64,000 nt of DNA, taken from Microbacteriaceae bacterium (GTDB lineage: Bacteria > Actinomycetota > Actinomycetes > Actinomycetales > Microbacteriaceae). Within the stretch, counting starts at the first letter, position 1. Every line of letters begins with the position of its first letter. Below the pieces are notes generated by a model that saw nothing but the letters and a program-made list of their open reading frames with translations, was not told the DNA's origin and did not search any database. The DNA lies in NCBI GenBank assembly GCA_031177985.1, contig JAPSJW010000004.1:62001-126000 (forward strand), in the 5' to 3' direction. This document shows positions 52,504 through 61,432 of the stretch, one piece after another. The translations under genes and the position numbers were made by a program.

Positions 52504-53160
52504 CTAGGTTACGGCTTCTCCCGTGGGGTCGGCGGCCGAGGGATCGGCGAACGCGGGACCCGCGACGGGCTCTCCCTGCCAGGACTCGACGATCCAGCCC
52601 GACGCGGGGTCGCCCTCGAGCACGACGATCCCGGTGTTGTCGAGATCGTGCTCGGCGGAGAACTCGGGGGAGACGTTGCGTCCTCGCCCCCCGGCCCAGA
52701 CCCGGATCGCGGCGCCATGGCTCACGATCACGGCCGTGCCGTCGACCTCGTCGGCCACCCGGGCGACGGAGGCGTCGAACCGGTCGAAGAACTCGCGCCC
52801 GCTCGGACCCCCGGGCATCCGAGCGTCGAGGTCCGTGCGCCAGGTGAAGACGGTCTGCAGGTAGGTGCGGGCGTCCTGCCACCGGGTGCTGCCCTCCAGG
52901 TCGCCCGCCTCGATCTCGTGCACACCGTCGAGCACCGTGACCGGCAGCTGCAGGGCGTCGGCGAGCGGCTGCACGGTCAGCTGGGTGCGCAGCAGCGTCG
53001 AGACGTACAGCGCGTCGATCCGCTCGTGCTCGAGTGCCTCGGGCAGCGCTGCGGCCTGACGGCGTCCGAGCGGCGTGAGGTCCGGTCCGGGGTGCGCCGT
53101 GCTGAGCTGGCCGAGCACGTTCGCGGGGGTCTGGCCGTGGCGGATGAGGAGAAGTCGCAC
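52504..53160 (-). CDS. Histidine phosphatase family protein
   Basis: A 218-residue phosphoglycerate-mutase-like phosphatase. The RHG motif is in LIRHGQTPAN (H8), the second half has the conserved SHGAAIRVW and a Glu in HEIEAGDLEG. The substrate is unknown. GTG 53160 lies 6 nt after TAGGCT on the minus strand. Confidence 0.9.
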   Translation of the reverse strand: MRLLLIRHGQTPANVLGQLSTAHPGPDLTPLGRRQAAALPEALEHERIDALYVSTLLRTQLTVQPLADALQLPVTVLDGVHEIEAGDLEGSTRWQDARTYLQTVFTWRTDLDARMPGGPSGREFFDRFDASVARVADEVDGTAVIVSHGAAIRVWAGGRGRNVSPEFSAEHDLDNTGIVVLEGDPASGWIVESWQGEPVAGPAFADPSAADPTGEAVT

Positions 53161-53194
53161 CGTTCGAGCCTACGGCGACGCGGCTGGGCGTTCC

Positions 53195-53401
53195 TCAGCC
53201 GTGCTGTCCGTCGACGTCGATGTTCGTGACGTCGCCCTCGGAGGCCAGCGCGTCATCGTCGGTCAGCGACTCCTCGTCGTCCTCGAGCCCTTCACGGGCG
53301 GGGCCGTCCGAGACGATGCCCTCCTCGGGGCCCTCGCCGACCGCGTCGTACACGCGCTCGCCCGAGGCGGGCGTCTCTCCCATGGGTCCGCTGTCGCTCA
53401 T
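53195..53401 (-). CDS. Small acidic low-complexity protein
   Basis: A 68-residue protein (MSDSGPMGETPASGERVYD at the start) dominated by Asp, Glu, Gly and Ser. AAGGAG precedes the ATG at 53401. It is similar in style to the genes at 34286, 46856 and 52116. Confidence 0.68.
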   Translation of the reverse strand: MSDSGPMGETPASGERVYDAVGEGPEEGIVSDGPAREGLEDDEESLTDDDALASEGDVTNIDVDGQHG

Positions 53402-53536
53402 CGTTCTCTCCTTCATCGGGCTTCCCATGCAAGACGGATGCCTGGCGGGCGGCAAGAGGGTCGACAGTCGCGTGCGGCGGCGGTACAAGGTGTCAACCCC
53501 CGTGCTGCCGGAGCGGAGCCGCCGTAGCGTCGCACC

Positions 53537-54292
53537 ATGGGAACCGCACGCCTCGTCAAGAACGTCGCCCCCGGCATCCACCGCCTCGACCACGCGCACG
53601 TGAACTGCTACCTCGTCGAGGACGGCGGGGACCTCACGATCGTCGACACCGCCTTTCCGAAGACCTGGCCTCTGCTGATCCAGGCCATCGACGCGATCGG
53701 GCGGCGGCCGACGGATGTGCGTGCCATCCTGCTGACCCACGGTCACTTCGACCACATGGGCTTCGCGCGCAGGGCTCAGCAGGAGCTCGATGTGCCGGTG
53801 TGGGCGCACACCCGCGAGGGGTTCCTGGCGGCGCATCCGTACAGCTACTCGCACGAACGGTCGCGGCTGCTCTACCCGATGCTCTACCCGGCGACCCTCG
53901 GACCGATGCTGTCGATGGTCAAGGCGGGCGCCCTCTGGGTGCAGGGAGCCACCGGGCTTCAGTACTTCGAGGACGGCCAGGTGCTGGAGGTGCCCGGACT
54001 GCCGAAGGTCGTCTTCACCCCTGGACACACCTACGGGCACGCCGCCCTGCACTTCCCGGACCGGTCCGCGGTGATCACCGGCGATGCCCTCGTGACGCTC
54101 GACCCGTACACCGGAGCGACCGGGCCGCAGATCGTCTCGGGAGCTGCGACAGCCGACAGCGAGCAGGCGTTCGCGTCGCTGGAGGCCCTGGCGGCTACCG
54201 ACGCCGACCGCGTCCTCCCCGGCCACGGCGAGCACTGGCGCGACGGCATCCGCTCGGCGGTCGTCGAGGCGCTGAAAGCCGGACCCAGCTGA
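53537..54292 (+). CDS. MBL-fold metallo-hydrolase
   Basis: A 251-residue metallo-beta-lactamase-fold protein. The metal motif HxHxDH is in LLTHGHFDHMG (about residues 66-76), with further ligands in FTPGHTYGH, ITGDALV and VLPGHGEH. This is a glyoxalase II/lactonase-like hydrolase of unknown substrate. The ATG lies 6 nt after TAGCGT, a leaderless pattern. Confidence 0.92.
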   Translation: MGTARLVKNVAPGIHRLDHAHVNCYLVEDGGDLTIVDTAFPKTWPLLIQAIDAIGRRPTDVRAILLTHGHFDHMGFARRAQQELDVPVWAHTREGFLAAHPYSYSHERSRLLYPMLYPATLGPMLSMVKAGALWVQGATGLQYFEDGQVLEVPGLPKVVFTPGHTYGHAALHFPDRSAVITGDALVTLDPYTGATGPQIVSGAATADSEQAFASLEALAATDADRVLPGHGEHWRDGIRSAVVEALKAGPS

Positions 54293-54350
54293 CGCCGGCG
54301 CGCGCTCTGCGCGATTCGCGCGGCCACCGCATCCGTGCCACCCTCGGAGC

Positions 54351-56888
54351 ATGCCCGCGCCGCTCGCCTCCTTCCTGGGCGGAACGCCTGGTGGCTACGA
54401 CTCGGATGCGGTCTACGACGCCTTCGTCGAGTGGGCGTCGTCGCGCGGGCTGACCCTGTACCCCGCTCAGGACGAGGCGATGATCGAGCTCGTCTCGGGG
54501 AGTTCTGTGATCCTCTCGACCCCGACGGGCACCGGCAAGTCGCTCGTCGCGATCGGTCTGCACGCGGCGACCGTGGCCAGGGGCGGCCGCACCTACTACA
54601 CCGCCCCCATCAAGGCCCTCGTCAGCGAGAAGTTCTTCGCCCTCGCCGACCTCTTCGGGGCCGAGAACGTGGGCATGGTGACGGGGGACTCGAACGTGAA
54701 CCCCGACGCCCCCATCGTCTGCTGCACCGCCGAGATCCTTGCGAACCTCGCGCTGCGCCAGGGGCCGGATGCGCCGGTCGACTCGGTCGTCATGGACGAG
54801 TTCCACTTCTACGCCGACACCGAGCGGGGCTGGGCGTGGCAGGTTCCGCTGCTGACTCTGCCGCACGCGCAGTTCCTGCTGATGTCGGCCACTCTCGGCG
54901 ACGTCACCGACCTCGCCGCGGACCTCGAGCGGCGCACCGGCCGGCCGGTCGCCGAGGTCACCGGCGTCGAGCGCCCCGTGCCGCTCGACTACCGCTACGT
55001 CATGACGCCCGTGCACGAGACGGTCGAAGAGCTGCTCGCCGAGCGCAAGGCGCCGATCTACCTCGTGCACTTCTCCCAAGCCGCAGCGCTGGAGCGCGCT
55101 CAGGCCATCGCGAGCCTCAGGATGATCAGCCGCGAGCAGAGAGACGAGATCGCCGAGGCGATCGGCTCGTTCCGGTTCTCGACCGGCTTCGGCACGACCC
55201 TCTCGAGACTCGTGCGATCGGGCATCGGGGTGCACCACGCCGGGATGCTGCCCAAGTACCGCCGGCTCGTCGAGACCCTCGCGCAGCAGGGTCTGCTGAG
55301 GGTCATCAGCGGCACCGACACGCTCGGGGTCGGCATCAACGTGCCCATCCGCACGGTGCTGCTCACGGCGCTCACCAAGTTCGACGGAATCAAGATGCGC
55401 CAGCTGTCCGCTCGGGAGTTCCACCAGGTCGCCGGGCGGGCGGGCCGGGCAGGCTTCGACACCGAGGGCACGGTCGTCGCGGAGGCCCCCGAGCACGACA
55501 TCGAGAACGCCCGGGCGGTCGCGAAGGCCGGAGACGACGTCAGGAAGCAGCGCAAGGTGGTGCGCAAGAGAGCGCCAGAGGGCTTCGTCTCGTGGGGAGA
55601 GCCGAGCTTCCGCCGCCTGATCGACGCGCAGCCCGAGCGCCTCGAGTCACGGATGCGGATCACCCACTCGATCCTGTTGAACGTGATCGCGCGAGGCGGG
55701 GATGTGTTCGGCAACGTCCGGTCGCTCGTGTTCGACAATCACGAGACGCGGGCCCGCAAGTACGAGCTCGCGCGCACCGCCATCTCGATCTTCCGCACGC
55801 TCGTGGCGGCGGAGGTCGTCGAGGTCGTGCGCTCCCCGGGCGCGGACCCCGTCATCCGTCTCACCGTCGACCTGCAGCCGAACTTCGCGCTCAACCAGCC
55901 GCTGTCGCCGTTCGCGCTCGCCGCCTTCGATCTGCTCGACCCCGAGGCCCCGACCTGGGCCCTCGACATGATCTCGGTGCTCGAGGCGACCCTCGACGAT
56001 CCCCGCCCCGTGCTCTCGCAGCAGCAGTTCCTCGCGCGCGGCGAGGCGGTGGCCGCGATGAAGGCCGAGGGCCTCGACTACGAGCAGCGGATGGAGGCGC
56101 TCGAGGAGGTCGAGCATCCGCAGCCGCTGAAGGACCTGCTGGGGGAGGCGTTCGAGCTCTACCGCGCATCCCAGCCCTGGGTGGCCGACTTCGAGCTGCA
56201 CCCGAAGACGGTCGTGCGCGACCTGTACGAGCGGGCGATGACCTTCTCGGACTTCATCTCCTACTACGGGCTGCAGCGCAGCGAGGGGCTCGTGCTGCGC
56301 TACCTGTCCGATGCGTACCGCGCCGCGCGGCAGACCATCCCCGAGGAGCTCAAGCTCGAGGAGCTCGCCGACATCATCGAGTGGCTGGGCGAGCTGGTGC
56401 GGCAGGTGGACTCGAGCCTGCTCGACGAGTGGGAGCGGCTCGTCAATCCCGCCGATCCGGACGCCCCGGTGCTGCCGCCTGCACCGCCGTCGGTCGTCGC
56501 GAATCCGCGCGCGTTCCGGGTGCTCGTGCGCAACGAGCTCTTCCGGCGGGTGCAGCTCGCCGCGCTGGAGCGCTGGGAGGACCTCGCGGCGCTCGACGGC
56601 GGGAGCGGCTGGAACGCGGGACGCTGGGCCCTCGCGCTCGACCCGTACTGGGAGGAGCACGACGAGATCCTCACCGGACCGAACGCCCGCAGCATCGGGC
56701 TGCTGCACCTCGAGGAGGGTCAATGGACCTGGACGGCGCGGCAGGTGCTCGACGATCCCGAGGGCGATCACGACTGGGCGATCACCGCCGAGATCGACCT
56801 CGTGGCCTCCGAGGAGGAGGGCCGTGCAGTCGTCAGAGTCGTCGACGTCGGGCGCTTCGACGGGCTCGCTCACATATCCGCCGGCTGA
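54351..56888 (+). CDS. Ski2-like DEAD/DEAH-box helicase with DUF3516
   Basis: An 845-residue SF2 helicase. Walker A is STPTGTGKS (about residue 56), motif II is DEFH (about 148), motif III SAT, and motif VI HQVAGRAGRAGFDT. The C-terminal 400 residues match DUF3516, an actinobacterial helicase extension. Ski2-like enzymes unwind RNA or DNA; the substrate of this one is unknown. It is preceded by the MBL-fold gene with about 58 nt between. Confidence 0.93.
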   Translation: MPAPLASFLGGTPGGYDSDAVYDAFVEWASSRGLTLYPAQDEAMIELVSGSSVILSTPTGTGKSLVAIGLHAATVARGGRTYYTAPIKALVSEKFFALADLFGAENVGMVTGDSNVNPDAPIVCCTAEILANLALRQGPDAPVDSVVMDEFHFYADTERGWAWQVPLLTLPHAQFLLMSATLGDVTDLAADLERRTGRPVAEVTGVERPVPLDYRYVMTPVHETVEELLAERKAPIYLVHFSQAAALERAQAIASLRMISREQRDEIAEAIGSFRFSTGFGTTLSRLVRSGIGVHHAGMLPKYRRLVETLAQQGLLRVISGTDTLGVGINVPIRTVLLTALTKFDGIKMRQLSAREFHQVAGRAGRAGFDTEGTVVAEAPEHDIENARAVAKAGDDVRKQRKVVRKRAPEGFVSWGEPSFRRLIDAQPERLESRMRITHSILLNVIARGGDVFGNVRSLVFDNHETRARKYELARTAISIFRTLVAAEVVEVVRSPGADPVIRLTVDLQPNFALNQPLSPFALAAFDLLDPEAPTWALDMISVLEATLDDPRPVLSQQQFLARGEAVAAMKAEGLDYEQRMEALEEVEHPQPLKDLLGEAFELYRASQPWVADFELHPKTVVRDLYERAMTFSDFISYYGLQRSEGLVLRYLSDAYRAARQTIPEELKLEELADIIEWLGELVRQVDSSLLDEWERLVNPADPDAPVLPPAPPSVVANPRAFRVLVRNELFRRVQLAALERWEDLAALDGGSGWNAGRWALALDPYWEEHDEILTGPNARSIGLLHLEEGQWTWTARQVLDDPEGDHDWAITAEIDLVASEEEGRAVVRVVDVGRFDGLAHISAG

Positions 56889-56934
56889 CCCGCAAGCCCA
56901 CGCGCCCGCGGGGAGGGCTTCCTAGACTTGCCCG

Positions 56935-57744
56935 ATGACGACCTCCGCTCGCAATCGAGCCGCCGACGAGAGCGTCTTCCGAGAGCGACGCACAGCGGGC
57001 GCCACCTTCTATACGAGCCGACGCCGCCACGAGGACCTGACGATAGTCGTCAAGCGGTTCCCACCGCGTGGCGTCGCGACACGCGATTTCGTGCTCGTGC
57101 ACGGCATCGGCGTCTCGAGCAGGTACTTCCAGCCCCTCGCCGCCGAGCTCGCACGCTTCGGGACCGTGTGGGTCATCGACCTGCCCGGCTACGGAGCGTC
57201 GCCCGACCCGCGCTCGAGTCCGACCATCGCCGATCACGCACGCGTCGTCGCCTCCTTCCTCCGAGAGTCGGAGATCGAGAACCCCGTGCTGGTGGGTCAC
57301 TCGATGGGCACCCAGATCGTCTCGCGGATCGCGGTGGATCGACCTGAGACGACCGACCGCATCGTGCTCATCGGACCGACCATGCAGCCGAAGGCGCGCA
57401 CGCTGTGGCGTGCCGCCGCGCGGCTGATGCGCGACGTGCTCGTCGAGCCGCCCAGAGCGAACTGGGTCGTGGTCACCGACTACCTTTTCCGCTGCGGGAT
57501 CCCGTACTACCTTCGTCAGCTTCCGCACCTGCTGACCGACCCGCTCGAGGAGCGGCTGCCGCTCGTGCAGGCGAAGGCCCTCGTCGTGCGCGGGCACAGG
57601 GACGGCATCGCGCCCCCCGAGTGGTGCGAGCGGATCGTCTCGTTGATCCCGGATGCACGGTTCGAGACGGTGCGAGGGCCGCACGTGGTGATGTTCACCG
57701 ACCCAGAGCGCACCGCCGAGCTGATCCACGACTTCGCGGCATGA
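56935..57744 (+). CDS. Alpha/beta hydrolase, first of a coupled pair
   Basis: A 269-residue alpha/beta hydrolase. The nucleophile elbow is GHSMGTQ, the oxyanion region VLVHGIGVSS and the final His lies in RGPHVVMF. The ATG at 56935 is 6 nt after TAGACT (leaderless). Its stop overlaps the ATG of the next hydrolase gene. The substrate is unknown. Confidence 0.9.
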   Translation: MTTSARNRAADESVFRERRTAGATFYTSRRRHEDLTIVVKRFPPRGVATRDFVLVHGIGVSSRYFQPLAAELARFGTVWVIDLPGYGASPDPRSSPTIADHARVVASFLRESEIENPVLVGHSMGTQIVSRIAVDRPETTDRIVLIGPTMQPKARTLWRAAARLMRDVLVEPPRANWVVVTDYLFRCGIPYYLRQLPHLLTDPLEERLPLVQAKALVVRGHRDGIAPPEWCERIVSLIPDARFETVRGPHVVMFTDPERTAELIHDFAA

Positions 57745-58412
57745 ACCTCATCGCCCGGGGCTTCTTCTGGTGGCTCGACTACGTCTACGTGACGATCGCG
57801 CAGGCGCGTCACGTGTTCGGTCGCGATGCGTCGCGCTTCCGGCGGGGCGACCGGCTTCCCGTCGTGCTGCTCCCGGGCGTCTACGAGACCTGGCAGTTCC
57901 TGCTGCCCGTCGCGGAGGAGCTGCACCGTCGAGGCCACCCCATCCACGTCGTGCGCAGGCTCGGCTACAACGTCGCGACCATCCCGGCGGCCGCCGAGGT
58001 CGTCGCGGCGTACCTCGAGGAGGAGGCGCTCGCCGACGTGGTGCTCGTCGCGCATTCCAAGGGCGGCCTCATCGGCAAGCAGCTGATGGCGGCGCACGAT
58101 CCGGACCGCCGCATCCGTCACCTCGTCGCGGTCGCCACCCCGTTCTCCGGCTCCTGGTACGCGCGGTGGGCGCTCGTGCGCACCATCCGCGACTTCTCGC
58201 CGCGCGACGCGACCCTCGTGCGGCTGGCAGCGAATCTCGCCGTCAACTCCCGCATCACGAGCATCTTCCCGGTATTCGACCCGCACATCCCCGGCGGCAG
58301 CGAGCTGCAGGGCGCGACGAACGTGAAGCTGCGCACAGCCGGGCACTTCCGCATCCTCTCCGACAAGCGGGTGCTCGCGGCGGTCGTCGACGCCGTCGAG
58401 TCAGCCGGCTGA
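57741..58412 (+). CDS. Lipase/esterase-like alpha/beta hydrolase, second of a coupled pair
   Basis: A 223-residue protein. The nucleophile elbow is VAHSKGGLIGKQ, with an N-terminal amphipathic or membrane-associating stretch (NLIARGFFWWLDYVYVTI). The triad His is probably in RTAGHFRILSD. It overlaps the first hydrolase by 4 nt (ATGA) and probably acts with it, perhaps on lipids. Confidence 0.85.
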   Translation: MNLIARGFFWWLDYVYVTIAQARHVFGRDASRFRRGDRLPVVLLPGVYETWQFLLPVAEELHRRGHPIHVVRRLGYNVATIPAAAEVVAAYLEEEALADVVLVAHSKGGLIGKQLMAAHDPDRRIRHLVAVATPFSGSWYARWALVRTIRDFSPRDATLVRLAANLAVNSRITSIFPVFDPHIPGGSELQGATNVKLRTAGHFRILSDKRVLAAVVDAVESAG

Positions 58413-58436
58413 CGTCTCGCGGTGTTGAATGGTGCG

Positions 58437-59828
58437 GTGAATCGCACCGAGCGCCTCGTCCTGACGGTCGCCGTCCTCGCCTCCTTCGTCGCGTTCCTCG
58501 ACGGAACCGTGGTGAACGTCGCCCTCCCCGCGATCTCCGAGGAGATCGGCGGCGGGCTCGCGGTGCAGCAGTGGACGGTCGACGCGTACCTCATCACCCT
58601 CGGCGCGCTCATCCTCGTGGCAGGCTCGCTCTCCGATCTGCTCGGCCGCGTCGCCATCCTGAGGATCGGCCTCATCGGGTTCGCGCTGACCTCGGTGGCG
58701 ATCGCCATCGCGATGGATCCGGTGACCCTCATCGTCGCGAGGGCGCTGCAGGGCGTCGCGGGCGCGCTGCTCGTGCCGAGCTCACTCGCGCTCATCACGT
58801 CCACCTTCCGCGGCCAGGCTCAGGGCCGCGCGATCGGCGTGTGGACCTCGCTGACCTCGGTGGCGATGATCGCGGGCCCGCTGATCGGCGGCCTGTTCGT
58901 CGACCTGCTGTCGTGGCGCTTCGTGTTCCTGATCAACATCGTGCCGATCGCCGTGACGCTGTGGCTGCTCGTGAAGCTCGGTGTGCGCAACGAGCGACGA
59001 CCGGGAGCCAAGGTCGACTACCTCGGCGCGGCCCTCTGCACGCTCGGCCTCGGCGGGCCGGTCTTCGCCCTCATCGAGGAGCCGAATCTCGGGTTCGGGC
59101 ACCCGGCCATCTGGCTGCCGTTCGTGCTCGGCATCCTCGCCTTCGCGGCGTTCCTCTGGCGTCAGGCGACGGCGCGGGAGCCGATGATGCCCCTCGACCT
59201 CTTCCGCGTGCGCAACTTCTGGGCCGGCAACATCGCCACGGCGCTGATCTACGCGGCGCTCTCGCTGAGCAGCTTCGTGCTCGTGGTGTGGCTGCAGGAG
59301 GGCGCGGGACTTCCGGCGACCCTCGCGGGGCTCGCGCTGATCCCGACGACGATCATCCTCATCCTGCTGTCGTCGCGCATCGGCGCGCTCGCCGGTCGCA
59401 TCGGACCCCGGCTCTTCATGACCGTGGGTCCGATCGTCGCCGGAATCGGAGCGCTGATGCAGCAGCTCGTGAGCGAGGACTTCGACTACTGGACGCAGGC
59501 GCTCCCGGGCATCGCGGTGTTCGGGCTCGGGATCGCCATCACGGTGTCACCGCTCACCTCGGCGATCCTCGGGTCGATCGAGGCGGAGCGGTCGGGCATC
59601 GCGTCGGCCGTCAATAACGCCGTGTCGCGCGTGGCGGGCCTGCTCGTGATCGCGATGCTCGGGCTCATCGTGGGCGACACGCTCGACCTCGAAGGACTCA
59701 GGCGCGCGCTCGCGATCTCGGCCCTGCTGCTGATCGGCGGCGGACTCGTGTCGTTCGCGGGCATCCGCAACCCGCCGCGCACCCTCGTGCCCGGCGTCGA
59801 CGCGGAGCCCGCCCCCGTCTCCCGCTGA
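58437..59828 (+). CDS. MFS exporter, DHA2 (EmrB/QacA) type
   Basis: A 463-residue proton-driven drug exporter with about 14 membrane segments. It has the DHA2 N-terminal motif FLDGTVVNVALPAI, motif A SLSDLLGRV and motif C-like GPLIGGLFVD. Substrates cannot be predicted. GTG 58437 lies 6 nt after TTGAAT; GTG 58422 is an alternative. It is followed by the inverted-repeat element. Confidence 0.9.
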   Translation: MNRTERLVLTVAVLASFVAFLDGTVVNVALPAISEEIGGGLAVQQWTVDAYLITLGALILVAGSLSDLLGRVAILRIGLIGFALTSVAIAIAMDPVTLIVARALQGVAGALLVPSSLALITSTFRGQAQGRAIGVWTSLTSVAMIAGPLIGGLFVDLLSWRFVFLINIVPIAVTLWLLVKLGVRNERRPGAKVDYLGAALCTLGLGGPVFALIEEPNLGFGHPAIWLPFVLGILAFAAFLWRQATAREPMMPLDLFRVRNFWAGNIATALIYAALSLSSFVLVVWLQEGAGLPATLAGLALIPTTIILILLSSRIGALAGRIGPRLFMTVGPIVAGIGALMQQLVSEDFDYWTQALPGIAVFGLGIAITVSPLTSAILGSIEAERSGIASAVNNAVSRVAGLLVIAMLGLIVGDTLDLEGLRRALAISALLLIGGGLVSFAGIRNPPRTLVPGVDAEPAPVSR

Positions 59829-59845
59829 CCCGCCCAGGCCGCCCG

Positions 59846-59929
59846 CGGTGTCGGAAACTCAGGAGATCCGGCTCACGCCGGCGTCACGGCGTCACTCGAG
59901 CGACCACATCTCCTGAGTTTCCGACACCG
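59846..59929. repeat. 22-bp inverted repeat element (REP/terminator-like)
   Basis: The arm at 59846-59867 (CGGTGTCGGAAACTCAGGAGAT, first 20 shown by positions 59846-59865) is perfectly complementary to 59908-59929. They enclose a 40-nt loop that has its own small inverted repeat (CCGGC/GCCGG). It lies between the convergent MFS and prenyltransferase genes. A bidirectional terminator role and membership of a dispersed repeat family are both possible. Confidence 0.85.
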
Positions 59930-59935
59930 GGTCGC

Positions 59936-60008
59936 CTCGGAGGGGGAGGCGGCGGGGGCGGAGGCGGAGTGGCGGCGGAGGAAGCCGCGGCGGCGGAGGC
60001 GGCGGCGG
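59936..60008 (+). repeat. G-rich GGC/GGA low-complexity tract
   Basis: A near-continuous run of GGCGG, GGAGG and GGGGG units with almost no T follows the inverted repeat. It has several runs of G close together and could form a G-quadruplex on the plus strand. It ends at the prenyltransferase stop codon. Confidence 0.75.
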
Positions 60009-60833
60009 TCAGGCGAGGATCGCCTGCCCCGCGAGCACGAGCTGCGCCACGGCGACCAGCGCGGCCAGGATGATGAGCCGGAACTGCCCGCGGGACGGCG
60101 GCCTGGTGAGACCCTGAACGAGCCCCACCACGGCGATTGCGACGGATGCGGCGAGTCCGCCGAGCGCGATCGGCGCGAACCCCAGACCGGCGGCGACCAC
60201 CCCTGACGCCCCGAGCAGCGCGATCCAGGTGATCGCGACGGAGGGGAGGCGGCCGAGGCAATGCGGCAGGCCGCGCACGCCGGTGCGACGGTCGTCGTCG
60301 AGGTCGGGCAGCACGTTGGCGAAGTGCGCGCCGACGCCCAGCAGGGCGCCCGCGGCGCAGGCCCACGGCTCCGCGAGCGCCGGTTCGCCCCGGGAGAGGG
60401 TCACCAGGAGCGGCAGCAGCCCGAAGCTCACCATGTAGGGGAGCACGGAAGCGGGCGTCGACTTGAGTCCGAGGTTGTAGCTCCACGCGGACCCGAGGAA
60501 GACGGCGTGCACGACGAAGGCTCCCGGCCCGAGCGGCAGCGTCAGCAGCAGGGCGAGATCGAGCGTCGCGAACGCCGCGAGGCGCACGACGGACACCGCG
60601 ATGTCCCCCCGCGCCACGGGCTTGTCGGTGCGGCCGACGGCGCGGTCGCGCTCGGCGTCGATCCAGTCATTGGAGAGCCCGACGGACGCCTGGTTCAGCA
60701 GCACCACGAGAACGAGCAGGGCGAGCCGCGACGGCTCGACCCCGGCCGCGATCCCCAGCGCCCCCGCGATGACAGTGACGGCGAGCGCGGGGCCGGGATG
60801 CGTCGAACCGGCAAGCGCGATCGCCTTCTGCAT
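60009..60833 (-). CDS. UbiA family prenyltransferase
   Basis: A 274-residue integral membrane prenyltransferase with about nine segments. The first Asp-rich motif is NDWIDAERD (residues 55-63) and the second is PDLDDDRRTG, both needed for Mg-diphosphate binding. The acceptor is unknown; orphan members act on quinones, sugars or lipids. The ATG lies 6 nt after TAGAGT on the minus strand. Confidence 0.9.
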   Translation of the reverse strand: MQKAIALAGSTHPGPALAVTVIAGALGIAAGVEPSRLALLVLVVLLNQASVGLSNDWIDAERDRAVGRTDKPVARGDIAVSVVRLAAFATLDLALLLTLPLGPGAFVVHAVFLGSAWSYNLGLKSTPASVLPYMVSFGLLPLLVTLSRGEPALAEPWACAAGALLGVGAHFANVLPDLDDDRRTGVRGLPHCLGRLPSVAITWIALLGASGVVAAGLGFAPIALGGLAASVAIAVVGLVQGLTRPPSRGQFRLIILAALVAVAQLVLAGQAILA

Positions 60834-60915
60834 GGCCTCACTCTAGGCAACGCAGGAGGGCGCACCGCCGTCCGCCTCCAGGGCGCGCGCAGGTGGCCGC
60901 GCTAGCCTGAGCGCG

Positions 60916-61386
60916 ATGCCCACCGCACTCGACGCGCCCGCCCTGGTCGGCCGTCTGCCCGGAACCTGGAGGGTGCGCGCCACCACCACGCCGGTCTGGC
61001 TGGCGGGCGACCGCATCGACCCGACCTACACCTGGCAGAAGGTCGGGGACGAGCCTCCTCGTCTCTCGGTGGACGTCTCGTTCACCACTCCCGAGGGCGA
61101 GACCCGGCACGTGCTCGGCTCGGCGGCCTGGCGCGGCGCCGTCTTCGTGTGGCGGGCGAAGGGCATCTGGCGGCTCGTGCCGAGCAGGTGGATCGTGACC
61201 GGCCTCGAGGAGCGGGACGACGTGCTGGTGCTCCGCTCGGCCAAGTCGCTCGCCGCACCCGGCGGCATCGACGTGCTCGAGAGCGCCTCGACGGACCACG
61301 GCGACACCCGCGCGGTCATCGCCGGCGCTAGTGCCGACTACGGCTTGAGCGCCGAGGAGTTCGCGTCGCTGACCTGGCTCGGCTGA
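60916..61386 (+). CDS. Hypothetical beta-rich protein
   Basis: A 156-residue soluble protein with repeated short strands (GTWRVRATTTPVWLAG, TWQKVGDEPPRLSVDVSF, AVFVWRAKGIWRLVPSRW), suggesting a lipocalin-like barrel. I do not recognise the family. The ATG lies 7 nt after TAGCCT, a leaderless pattern. It is divergent from the prenyltransferase gene. Confidence 0.7.
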   Translation: MPTALDAPALVGRLPGTWRVRATTTPVWLAGDRIDPTYTWQKVGDEPPRLSVDVSFTTPEGETRHVLGSAAWRGAVFVWRAKGIWRLVPSRWIVTGLEERDDVLVLRSAKSLAAPGGIDVLESASTDHGDTRAVIAGASADYGLSAEEFASLTWLG

Positions 61387-61432
61387 GCACTCCTCCCGAC
61401 CGTCTGCAAGGTGCGCCGGTTAGCATCGGAGG

